Shown here piece after piece: positions 9,301 through 16,579 of a stretch of 40,027 nt of DNA. Position numbers and translations under genes: made by a program. Location: assembly GCA_938082635.1 (NCBI GenBank), contig CALLLI010000032.1, forward strand, positions 1 to 40,027, written 5' to 3'. The notes beneath the pieces were generated by a model, which worked only from the letters and a program-made list of their open reading frames with translations, made no database searches and was not told the DNA's origin. Each line of letters begins with the position of its first letter. Position 1 is the stretch's first letter. Origin of the DNA: an uncultured Verrucomicrobiales bacterium (GTDB taxonomy: Bacteria > Verrucomicrobiota > Verrucomicrobiia > Verrucomicrobiales > DEV007).

Positions 9301-11165
9301 CGTTGGGCAAAGCGACGTGGGCTGCTGATGCCGGGCATGCGCAAGTAACCGCGCGTTACGCTCATCGTGGCAAACAGAGCCTTCACCTAAAGGGAGGCAA
9401 GGATCGCACTATCACTCTCGCGCTCGACCAGCCAACGGAAGCTGGCACGGTTCTAACGTTTCAAGCTGAGCGCTGGACAAGTCGCTCGCCCTACGCGTTC
9501 CGCATTGAGTCGCAGGATGGGAAAGAGATCTATCGTGGTGATAGTAAGATTCGAGTGGGACGACCATTTCTCTCCGTCGTTAGGGTTCCTCTACCAGCAG
9601 GTGCCACCCTTCTCCGTTTCATCGGCTCTGCGCCACCGAATGCAGGCACACTCATTGACGATGTGGCGATCAAGAAAGAGATGCCGATGCGAATTGATGG
9701 CGTCCGCGTTGCCCAGCAGGTGAATCCGGTATTGATTGGAAAAACGAACAACCCAGTAATCGCGGTGAATGTGAGAACGACTGGCAGTCTGGAGCCCAGG
9801 ACCGTTCGAAGTTTGACCGTTCGTATTCCCAATGTTGCGGGAATCGCTAGAGTTCGTATCTATCGTAAAGATAAACTCTTTGGCGAAGCGCTTGAGCCTA
9901 TGAATGAGCTCAAGTTCGAAGGGAAACAAGTCCTGTCCGACGGGCTCAATACCTTCCGTGTGTCCATGGAGCTGGAGCCCGCGGCACCGCTGGGTGGGCG
10001 CGTGGATGCGCAGTTCGTGAGCTTGGACATCGATGGCAAGACTCACAGCGTGGAAGAAGTATCTTTAAGGGGACCACAGCGCATTGGTGTGGCGGTGAGG
10101 ACAGCTGGGCAAGATGATTGCCACACCTATCGCATTCCCGGCTTAGCCACGACGAAGCAAGGCTCGTTGATCGCGGTGTATGACAATCGCTATCGCAGCA
10201 GCGGTGACTTGCCTGGTGATATCGATGTCGGCATGAGTCGCAGCACCGACGGAGGACAGACCTGGGAATCGATGAAGGTCATCATGGACATGGGGAACGA
10301 TCCTGACTGGCGTTACGATGGTATCGGCGATCCATCCATTCTGGTGGATCGTGTCACTGGGCGCGTCTGGGTCACGGCGACATGGAGCCACGGTGATCGC
10401 TCCTGGAACGGCTCTGGCCCTGGACTCGAACCGGAAGAAACAGGGCAGTTCATGTTAGTCTACAGTGATGACGATGGCGTGACCTGGTCAAATCCTCGCA
10501 ATATCACCAAGCAGATCAAGAAACCTGAATGGCGGTTTGTACTGCAAGGCCCTGGCAACGGCATTACCATGCGAGACGGCACCTTGGTCTTTCCCGCGCA
10601 GTATCGCGGCGTCAATGCCGAGCCTGTCAGTGGGAAACCATCCTCAACCCTCATCTACAGCAAAGATCGTGGGAAGACGTGGACTATCGGGACCGGTGTG
10701 AAGATAGACACCACGGAAGCGCAACTGGTTGAGCTTGGCGATGGCTCAATCATGATCAATTGTCGTGACAATCGAAACCGCGGCCTGCCAGATGGTCAGA
10801 ATGGTAGGACGGTGGCCATTACGAAGGATCTCGGCAAGACCTGGCAACTCCATCCCACCGACCGCAAGGCGCTGCCTGAACCCACTTGTATGGCCTCACT
10901 CATTCGCATCGAACACAAGAAATATGGGGCGTTGTTAGTCTTGTCCAATCCGGCGACTGGCAAAGGTCGCTTCAATATGACTCTCAAGGTGAGCAATGAC
11001 GAAGGCATGACCTGGCCGAAGAAATGGCACACGTTATACGATGCTCGTTCTTGCGCGGGTTATTCATGTCTTACCCAAGTGGATGACGATCATGTCGGCG
11101 TGCTCTATGAAGGTGTCAGAGAGCTGTATTTCATGAAATTCTCCATTGATGAGTTGATGCCATGA
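6309..11165 (+). CDS. Secreted sulfatase / sialate O-acetylesterase / sialidase triple fusion
   Basis: A single 1618-residue reading frame with a signal peptide (about 1-20, ending ATAAA). Module 1 (about 21-495) is an S1 sulfatase: PNVLFIAIDDL supplies metal-binding aspartates and Cys69 in CNPSR is the formylglycine site; HSPF and SDHGYHLGE resemble the iduronate-2-sulfatase-like subfamily. Module 2 (about 503-975) is a sialate O-acetylesterase-like SGNH protein: GSHMVLQREKPVPVFG, then GEVWLCAGQSNM carrying the nucleophilic Ser, and FLWYQGESNA. A beta domain (about 978-1125) and a sialidase-associated N-terminal domain (about 1127-1255) follow. Module 3 (about 1256-1618) is a GH33-like sialidase: YRIP near 1274, five Asp-box-like motifs (STDGGQTW, SDDDGVTW, SKDRGKTW, TKDLGKTW, SNDEGMTW), an acidic TEAQLVELGDG segment and a likely nucleophilic Tyr in GYSCL. 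Predicted role: outside the cytoplasm, removal of sulfate, O-acetyl and sialic acid from decorated glycans. The exact sulfate position is unknown. No internal stop or frameshift is seen. Confidence 0.92.
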   Translation: MNTTISSLLALLGGIATAAAKPNVLFIAIDDLRPELGCYGHSHIISPNIDRLAKEGVRFDRAYCQQSVCNPSRASILTGLRPDATQVHSNHTHYRDIYPDIVTLPQHFKNHGYHTQAFGKIYHGVFPEGSSKTVADTYGDPVSWSAPAYRPGPRYYYTEDGIVSAKKAYLSMYRPVDPDLNDWTKKLVFGPMTEAPDVPDETLYDGLVAKRATETLRDLAQKDRPFFLAVGFIKPHSPFIAPKKYWDLYDPNQIDLATHQSAPEGTPKMALHGSVEIRRYTDQPNKGDIPEDNQRRMKHGYAACISYVDAQIGKVLSELDQLGLRENTIVALWSDHGYHLGEMDLWGKTTNFELDTRVAMIVRAPGRKGNGQATNALVELVDLYPTLTDLAELPVPEHGLQGKSFAPILDEPERSWKSAAFSQFTRGGHRGYSLTDGRYRYTEWISLKSGDVSDREFYDHEVDPDERRNLANATGQQVNVARLKALLAKGEGWRHAEPHELQLGAPFGSHMVLQREKPVPVFGQAYPGKTVKVAFGGQEQTTQADSLGRWSINLDAMPANTSPQEMVVRSGKQAIALEDVLVGEVWLCAGQSNMHWKLEQSKGAKQAIAASTNPNIRLLDFTGALYPSKKRYPLGMLRSIGADNYYATEGWQRCSPQTAATFSAVAYYFGDKLQSTLGIPVGLVHNAIGGVPMESYVPSENSSGWLDDPNMPAWCRERGRDNLAAWLDKPAAPAPHHPFEPGFLFEAGIRPLLPMALRGFLWYQGESNATASGAGSPAIDPATNKKKFMSLIREWRKGWNDPQLPFYFVQLPGLNRDWPLFREMQLEVSQEVPHTGMAVTIDVGHPTNVHPADKRPVGERLAQLALAAARSPILKNVAFEESAASMHLSGSLATSDGEPLRGFVIAGEDKQFHPASATLENKVIRVTSNHVSSPKAVRYGWANNPNVNLTGKDGFPVSPFRTDRWLVAITTQEASPDANVAYGTSFEQAKPEPFTKLTLGKATWAADAGHAQVTARYAHRGKQSLHLKGGKDRTITLALDQPTEAGTVLTFQAERWTSRSPYAFRIESQDGKEIYRGDSKIRVGRPFLSVVRVPLPAGATLLRFIGSAPPNAGTLIDDVAIKKEMPMRIDGVRVAQQVNPVLIGKTNNPVIAVNVRTTGSLEPRTVRSLTVRIPNVAGIARVRIYRKDKLFGEALEPMNELKFEGKQVLSDGLNTFRVSMELEPAAPLGGRVDAQFVSLDIDGKTHSVEEVSLRGPQRIGVAVRTAGQDDCHTYRIPGLATTKQGSLIAVYDNRYRSSGDLPGDIDVGMSRSTDGGQTWESMKVIMDMGNDPDWRYDGIGDPSILVDRVTGRVWVTATWSHGDRSWNGSGPGLEPEETGQFMLVYSDDDGVTWSNPRNITKQIKKPEWRFVLQGPGNGITMRDGTLVFPAQYRGVNAEPVSGKPSSTLIYSKDRGKTWTIGTGVKIDTTEAQLVELGDGSIMINCRDNRNRGLPDGQNGRTVAITKDLGKTWQLHPTDRKALPEPTCMASLIRIEHKKYGALLVLSNPATGKGRFNMTLKVSNDEGMTWPKKWHTLYDARSCAGYSCLTQVDDDHVGVLYEGVRELYFMKFSIDELMP

Positions 11166-11194
11166 ATGACGCTAATCGCAGTGAACGGGAAACG

Positions 11195-11959
11195 TTACTT
11201 GCCCAAATCAGGATTCTTCTCTTTGGCGGGTTCGCCCATGATAAAGATTCCTGCACCTAGCTGGTCGCGGGTATACTGTTTCACCTTCCCTTGCTTGATT
11301 AGACGTTGCAGTGTGGCATTCGGGCGGGCGTCCGCGTCGAACCGGCCGGCGCTTCCCTTAAGGTAAGGGAGCAGTTTCTTCACATCTTCAATCATAGGGA
11401 CAGGGCAACCGGTTGTGCAAGGTACTCGGCCGACCAGGCGCTTTGATCGCCTCTCGCGAAGCATCGGGCTTGCCTTGGGATTGTAGGAGTGGATCACGAC
11501 GCCGTTGGGAACTTGCCCGCGCAGTTCTGGATCTGGGAAACTGGGCGGGTAGAGGATCTCGGCATAGATCCCTGAGACACCCTTCTTCGTATCTCCCGTC
11601 TGGATTGAGGTGTCTCCGTTCTTCGCAATCCGAACGCCACCCATCGTGAAGAATCCGGTTGGGGTCTGCGCATCGCCGAAGCCCAGTCCATTCTTTCCCG
11701 TCCCGCAGCGGAGAGTGGTGACGATGTTTCCCTTGCGCCGCGCCAACACATGCATCCGCTGCGTCTTTGGATCGACCACGAAGACGTAGGCGGGATTGTA
11801 GGTGCGATGACCAGCCGTCTGCTGAGCCTGGATGCCCGCCTCGATTTGTTGCAACGTGTCGCTGCCGATCGTGGCCTGAGCGCGTTTCGAATAAGTGACT
11901 GCGGGCGCGTGGGTGACTCCAGCGAGCAGAACGGCGAGGAATAGAAGGCGGAGGTTCAT
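11195..11959 (-). CDS. L,D-transpeptidase (YkuD-like) cell-wall enzyme
   Basis: A 254-residue exported protein starting at the ATG complementary to 11957-11959; the longer frame to 12079 is unlikely because the signal peptide begins there (MNLRLLFLAVLLAGVTHAPA). The catalytic region contains DAQTPTGFFTMGG, a conserved VVIHSYNP histidine near residue 157 and a CTTGCPVP segment with the likely catalytic Cys near 185, close to the SxGCP motif of YkuD-type domains. Such enzymes form 3-3 peptidoglycan cross-links or attach proteins to the wall. It is convergent with the triple fusion (29 bp between stops) and divergent from the next sulfatase-sialidase gene, so it interrupts the sialic acid locus on the opposite strand. 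A functional link to sialic acid use is not apparent. Exact substrate is unknown. Confidence 0.8.
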   Translation of the reverse strand: MNLRLLFLAVLLAGVTHAPAVTYSKRAQATIGSDTLQQIEAGIQAQQTAGHRTYNPAYVFVVDPKTQRMHVLARRKGNIVTTLRCGTGKNGLGFGDAQTPTGFFTMGGVRIAKNGDTSIQTGDTKKGVSGIYAEILYPPSFPDPELRGQVPNGVVIHSYNPKASPMLRERRSKRLVGRVPCTTGCPVPMIEDVKKLLPYLKGSAGRFDADARPNATLQRLIKQGKVKQYTRDQLGAGIFIMGEPAKEKNPDLGK

Positions 11960-12060
11960 GGGAAGAGTAACAGACAGTAAACTAACACTTGAGGCACCTC
12001 GGCTCAAGTAGGGCTTGAGTGAAGCGCTTACTATCGTCAAACTAGAGGTGTCCTTTAAAT

Positions 12061-14646
12061 TTGGTTCCCTTGTTGTCATCGTCGCTCCTCAGATATGTGA
12101 AGACTCTTCGTAGTGGAGTCTTGGTTCTCGGTTTCTTATTTCCTCTCCTTCAAGCCTCCTTCGCCAAGCCGAACATCCTCCTCATTGTCTCGGAGGACAA
12201 CGGACCGGAACTCAGATGCTATGGCGATCCCTACGCGCAGACCCCGGTGCTGGATCAGTTGGCCAAAGACGGTGTGCGCTTTGAAAGGGCCTTCGTTCCC
12301 TATCCGGTGTGCAGCCCCTCACGAGGCTGTTTCCTCACAGGGCTCTACTCGCATCAGAATGGGCAGATCGGTTTGGCGACTCACAAGTTTGCCACGTATC
12401 CTAACGTCCCGAACGTCTTCACATTGCTTAAGGCCACAGGCTATCGCACCGGGCTCATCGGTAAACTCCATGTCAATCCGGAGAAGGCTTTCCCCGTAGA
12501 CTATCGAGCCATCAAGGGGGCTAATTTCGGTGAGCGAAACATGAAGAACTACGCGGACGCAGCGAACAGTTTCTTCAGTGAAGAGTCCGCCGAACCTTTC
12601 TTCCTTTCGATCAATTATCCCGATGCGCATTTCCCGCTGCATCGGCAGCAGTTCGGCCTGCCAGAAACACCAATTGATGGCGATGATGTGAAGCCGTTGC
12701 CTTGGGTAGGCGCGGATTCACCAAGACTGCGTGACTTCACTGCCAATTACTACAATTGCATGCGCCGATTGGATGATGGCGTAGGCATGTTGTTAGAATG
12801 TTTGCGAAAGTCAGGCAAGTCGGACAACACGCTCGTCATCTACATTGGCGATCACGGTGCGCAGTTCTCTCGCGGCAAATGTTCCGTTTACGAATCCGGA
12901 TTGCGCATCCCATTCATCGTGAGATGGCCTCGTGAAGCTAAGGGGGGCCAAGTCCGGCGGGAACTGGTTTCCGCCTTGGATATTCTTCCTACCATTCTTG
13001 AGGCATCTGATATTGAGTTGTCTGGTCAGCTGTCAGGCCGCGCACTTCAACCGCTCCTCTCTGGAGAAACCGTGCCTTGGCGAAAGTACGTTTTCGGGTT
13101 CACCACCGGAGCGGCTCCAGCGATCTTTCATCTCGCACACTCCGTTAGAGATGAACGCTACAAGCTGATCTCAAATCCGCTGGCTTCAGAAGGTGCTCCG
13201 AATCTTTATGCCAAGGCCTATCTGGAGCAATACAACACGCACTTCGCTGCAGGCACTTTGCCTGAAGAGATCGAAGTCGCTCCCGAGCATGTGCAAACCG
13301 CCTACAACACCTTCCTGCATCCACCTCGCTACGAACTCTATGACCTGGAGAATGATCCTAACGAATTTCACAACCTGGTAGAGAACTCGGATTACGTGGA
13401 AACAAAGGAGAGACTGATTCGGACGCTGACGGACTGGCAATTCGAAACTCGTGATCCGCTCAGTGACCCGGAGCGGTTACAGGCCTTTGCTAGCTTTCAA
13501 AAGGAGATGAGCGACCTCTCCTATCGCAAAGACAACGTCTTCCGCTGGCCCTATCTGGATCAGTTCCGAACGTGGCGTAGTAAGCATGAGGGCAAGGTTG
13601 TTTACAGCTTTGATCAAGCATCGAACACGGGCTATCGAATCCCCTCAGTCATTCGAACGAAGAATGGCCGTTTGTTAGCCTTTTGTGAACGTCGTGAAGG
13701 CCTTCATGATCATGCCAAGAACGACATTGTCCTTCGGTCTTCTGATGATGAGGGCATGACCTGGAACAATCTCCAAGTGCTCGAGGATGAAGGCGATGAC
13801 TCATTGAACGACCCACGTGCTGTGGCCCTCGATGACGGTCGTATTCTGCTTCACTACAAACGCTATCCTCGAGGCTATCATGCTAGGAAGTCCGCGCATA
13901 CGGAGATGGCGGATGCTGGTTACGAAGGGCCGCGAACTTGTCGCAGCTACCAAATAGAATCCACCGACGAAGGTCGCACCTGGACCACACCTCACGAAAT
14001 CACGCGTCAGATCCGGCGTCCGGAAATGATGGCCTGCGGAAGCTCGGGCATTGGCATCCAATTACAGAGCGGTAAGCACAAAGGGCGGATCGTGTTTCCG
14101 CTCTATCAAACGCTTCCTTTGGGCAATGATCAACGTGCGTGGAAGACTTGTGCGGTCTACAGTGACGATGGCGGGAAGACTTGGCAACGCGGGGAGAACA
14201 TCGATGAAGGTGGCACGTCAGGCGTGAGCAATGAAGCGCAGTTGGTGGAATTGTCAGATGGGTTTATCATGATCAGCGCACGCAATCAGGGAGAGCAGCG
14301 TCGGAAACTTGCCGTGAGTCGTGATGGAGGGGCTCATTTCGAACCCTACCGTGTGGCTGACGAACTAACAACACCCGCATGCATGGCCAGTGTCCTGCGT
14401 TATGAATCCGACCTGCTTCTCCACACTATTCCTCACAGCACAAAGCGAGCCGACGGACGTCTCTTCTCAAGTTCAGACGATGGCAAGACTTGGCAAGATA
14501 TCCTAACAATTGAGCCTGGTGAGTTCGCCTATAGTTGCCTCGTCAACTTGGACCACGGTGATGTCGGCTGCCTTTACGAAACTCGCAGGGACGGCCGTTT
14601 TGAGATTCACTTCAAACGGATTTCCAAACATCTGATCACACCCTAA
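12061..14646 (+). CDS. Secreted sulfatase-sialidase fusion
   Basis: An 861-residue fusion. TTG 12061 has an AGAGGTG box at 12044-12050 at suitable spacing; GTG 12097 would give a shorter, equally good signal peptide (MKTLRSGVLVLGFLFPLLQASFA). Residues about 36-490 are an S1 sulfatase: PNILLIVSEDNGPEL, Cys84 in CSPSRG as formylglycine site, GKLHVNP and GDHGAQF; this resembles the heparan N-sulfatase-like subfamily, unlike the sulfatase of the upstream fusion. Residues about 515-861 are a GH33-like sialidase: TGYRIPSV, Asp boxes (SSDDEGMTW, STDEGRTW, SDDGGKTW, SRDGGAHF, SSDDGKTW), the acidic segment SNEAQLVELSDG and a likely Tyr nucleophile in FAYSCLV. There is no esterase module. It is the first gene of a tight plus-strand run with the YdcF-like and epimerase genes. 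Predicted to act outside the cytoplasm on sulfated sialoglycans. Confidence 0.9.
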   Translation: MVPLLSSSLLRYVKTLRSGVLVLGFLFPLLQASFAKPNILLIVSEDNGPELRCYGDPYAQTPVLDQLAKDGVRFERAFVPYPVCSPSRGCFLTGLYSHQNGQIGLATHKFATYPNVPNVFTLLKATGYRTGLIGKLHVNPEKAFPVDYRAIKGANFGERNMKNYADAANSFFSEESAEPFFLSINYPDAHFPLHRQQFGLPETPIDGDDVKPLPWVGADSPRLRDFTANYYNCMRRLDDGVGMLLECLRKSGKSDNTLVIYIGDHGAQFSRGKCSVYESGLRIPFIVRWPREAKGGQVRRELVSALDILPTILEASDIELSGQLSGRALQPLLSGETVPWRKYVFGFTTGAAPAIFHLAHSVRDERYKLISNPLASEGAPNLYAKAYLEQYNTHFAAGTLPEEIEVAPEHVQTAYNTFLHPPRYELYDLENDPNEFHNLVENSDYVETKERLIRTLTDWQFETRDPLSDPERLQAFASFQKEMSDLSYRKDNVFRWPYLDQFRTWRSKHEGKVVYSFDQASNTGYRIPSVIRTKNGRLLAFCERREGLHDHAKNDIVLRSSDDEGMTWNNLQVLEDEGDDSLNDPRAVALDDGRILLHYKRYPRGYHARKSAHTEMADAGYEGPRTCRSYQIESTDEGRTWTTPHEITRQIRRPEMMACGSSGIGIQLQSGKHKGRIVFPLYQTLPLGNDQRAWKTCAVYSDDGGKTWQRGENIDEGGTSGVSNEAQLVELSDGFIMISARNQGEQRRKLAVSRDGGAHFEPYRVADELTTPACMASVLRYESDLLLHTIPHSTKRADGRLFSSSDDGKTWQDILTIEPGEFAYSCLVNLDHGDVGCLYETRRDGRFEIHFKRISKHLITP

Positions 14647-14659
14647 CTTGGCGACATTC

Positions 14660-15304
14660 ATGACGGCGAAAGAAGCGATCCGCCTGGTGTGGGACTACCA
14701 TCATCTAAACCATGTCTTGGCTCCTGCCGATGCCATTTGGGTGCTGTGTAGTCATGATCTGCGCGTGGCGGATCGTGCGGTGGAGCTTTGGAAGGAGGGG
14801 CTGGCGCCTTTCGTGATCATGTCTGGGGGCTTCGGCAATTTCACGGAAGGTGTCTTCGAGAAGCCCGAAGCCGAGCTCTTTGCTGAACGCGCAATTCAAC
14901 TCGGGTTGCCGGTTTCCAAAGTCCTGGTAGAGGCTCGATCGACCAACTGCGGAGAGAACGTTGCCTTCACTCGGGCCTTGCTGGAAGAGAAGCAGATCGC
15001 GTTGTCAGAAGTCATCGCTGTGCAGAAGCCCTACATGGAGCGCCGCACCTTTGCGACGATTCGTAAGCAGTGGCCTGCACTCGAAGTCCAAGTGTCATCG
15101 CCACAGATGAGCTTTGACGACTACACTACCGGATCTATCACTCCTGACATGGTCGTCCATATCATGGTAGGCGACTTGCAGCGAATCATTGAGTATCCCA
15201 AGCAAGGGTTCATGATTGAGCAGGAGCTTTTGCCGGAAGTCGAAGAGGCCCTTCAAGTCCTCATTGAGGCAGGTTATACTAAGCATTTGTTAGCCCCACT
15301 GTAG
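14660..15304 (+). CDS. YdcF/ElyC-like DUF218 protein
   Basis: A 214-residue protein; the ATG at 14660 is chosen over an in-frame TTG at 14648. It matches the DUF218 (YdcF/SanA/ElyC) superfamily: an N-terminal strand ADAIWVLCSHD (about 23-33), the glycine turn FVIMSGGFG (about 51-59), EARSTNCGEN (91-100), where the family conserves S/T-x-x-N/E, and VQKPYMERRT (121-130). No signal peptide or membrane span is seen, so it is probably cytoplasmic like E. coli YdcF. Biochemical function in this family is poorly defined; some members bind S-adenosylmethionine and ElyC affects envelope polysaccharide precursors. It sits 13 bp after the sulfatase-sialidase fusion and 12 bp before the epimerase, so it is almost certainly cotranscribed with sialic acid genes. 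A role in amino-sugar handling is inference. Confidence 0.75.
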   Translation: MTAKEAIRLVWDYHHLNHVLAPADAIWVLCSHDLRVADRAVELWKEGLAPFVIMSGGFGNFTEGVFEKPEAELFAERAIQLGLPVSKVLVEARSTNCGENVAFTRALLEEKQIALSEVIAVQKPYMERRTFATIRKQWPALEVQVSSPQMSFDDYTTGSITPDMVVHIMVGDLQRIIEYPKQGFMIEQELLPEVEEALQVLIEAGYTKHLLAPL

Positions 15305-15316
15305 TAGATCCCTCCC

Positions 15317-16510
15317 ATGTCCTATTCTACCTCTGAACTTTCGGCACTACGCGATAATTACCGCGATACCTTGCTCAACGACACCCTTCCATTCTGGTTG
15401 CCTGACATTGTTGACAAAGAGTATGGTGGCTACCTGGTATCGCGCGATCGTGATGGCACCTTAGTCGATGACGACAAGTCGGTGTGGCAACAAGGCCGGT
15501 TTGCCTGGATGATTGCCACTATTCACAACACGATGGAGCAACGCCGGGAATGGTTGGACGTGTCGTTGTCGGGTATCCAGTTTATGCGCGACCACTGTTT
15601 TGACAGGGAAGGGGATGGTCGCATGTTCTTCCACGTCACGCGCGACGGTCGGCCGATTCGCAAGCGCCGCTACTACTTCTCAGAATGCTTCGCCTCCATC
15701 GCCTTAGGCGCATACGCCAAGGGGGCCAACGATTCGCAAGCGGCTGATGAAGCGCGCGATCTCTTTGAGCGCTGTTTGGATTATTACGAACATCCCGAGA
15801 AGCTGTCTGCCAAGTTTACCGATACACGCCCTAGCAAAGGTATCGGCGCTCCGATGATCTTGATGAACGTTGCCCAACAGTTGCGCGAAACCATTGGGCT
15901 TGAGTCCGCAGATCGTTGGATTGATCGATTCATCGACGAGATCCGTAAAGACTTTGTGAAGCACGATATCCAGTGCGTCATGGAACAAGTGGCTCCCGAC
16001 GGCTCTATCATCAATCACTTTGATGGTCGTACGTTAAATCCAGGGCACGCGATCGAGTGCGCCTGGTTTATCCTTCACGAAGCGAAGCATCGCAACGATG
16101 CCGATCTCACGAAGCTTGGCTGTGAGATGCTCGACTGGATGTGGGAGCGAGGCTGGGATAAGGAGTATGGCGGCTTGCTCTACTTCACGGACGTCCACGG
16201 CAAGCCGGTTCAGGAGTATTGGCACGACATGAAGTTCTGGTGGCCTCACAATGAAGGTGAGATCGCCACGTTGTTAGCCTACGATCTTACGGGTGATTCG
16301 AAGTATGCGGAGAACCATCGCAAGATCCGATCCTACAATTTGAAGACCTTTTATGATCCCGAGTACGGCGATTGGTATGGCTACGTGCACCGTGACGGAC
16401 GCGTTTCATCCACGCTGAAAGGCAATCTATGGAAAGGGCCTTTCCACATGCCGCGGATGCAATGGTACTGCTGGCAATTGTTGGACGAGAGACCCAAGTC
16501 AGATGCGTGA
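15317..16510 (+). CDS. N-acylglucosamine 2-epimerase (AGE family)
   Basis: A 397-residue cytoplasmic protein matching the AGE / renin-binding-protein family in length and motifs: DKEYGGYLVSRDRDG near the N-terminus, WQQGRFAWM, NPGHAIECAWF with His244, WWPHNEGE, and KGPFHMPRMQW with His377; the two histidines correspond to the family's catalytic pair. Reaction: reversible conversion of N-acetylmannosamine to N-acetylglucosamine, which follows the lyase step. This is the epimerase type used with a lyase in Bacteroides fragilis, unlike the NanE ManNAc-6-phosphate epimerase. Some AGE-family members act on cellobiose or mannose, but context with the lyase and two sialidases favours ManNAc. It starts 12 bp after the YdcF-like gene and is likely cotranscribed with it. 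Confidence 0.88.
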   Translation: MSYSTSELSALRDNYRDTLLNDTLPFWLPDIVDKEYGGYLVSRDRDGTLVDDDKSVWQQGRFAWMIATIHNTMEQRREWLDVSLSGIQFMRDHCFDREGDGRMFFHVTRDGRPIRKRRYYFSECFASIALGAYAKGANDSQAADEARDLFERCLDYYEHPEKLSAKFTDTRPSKGIGAPMILMNVAQQLRETIGLESADRWIDRFIDEIRKDFVKHDIQCVMEQVAPDGSIINHFDGRTLNPGHAIECAWFILHEAKHRNDADLTKLGCEMLDWMWERGWDKEYGGLLYFTDVHGKPVQEYWHDMKFWWPHNEGEIATLLAYDLTGDSKYAENHRKIRSYNLKTFYDPEYGDWYGYVHRDGRVSSTLKGNLWKGPFHMPRMQWYCWQLLDERPKSDA

Positions 16511-16579
16511 GGTGGCAATGGCGAGATTGTCAGCCTTCTGTGCTGGTGCATGATGGCGCGCTGAGTCATAGTCGGCGCA

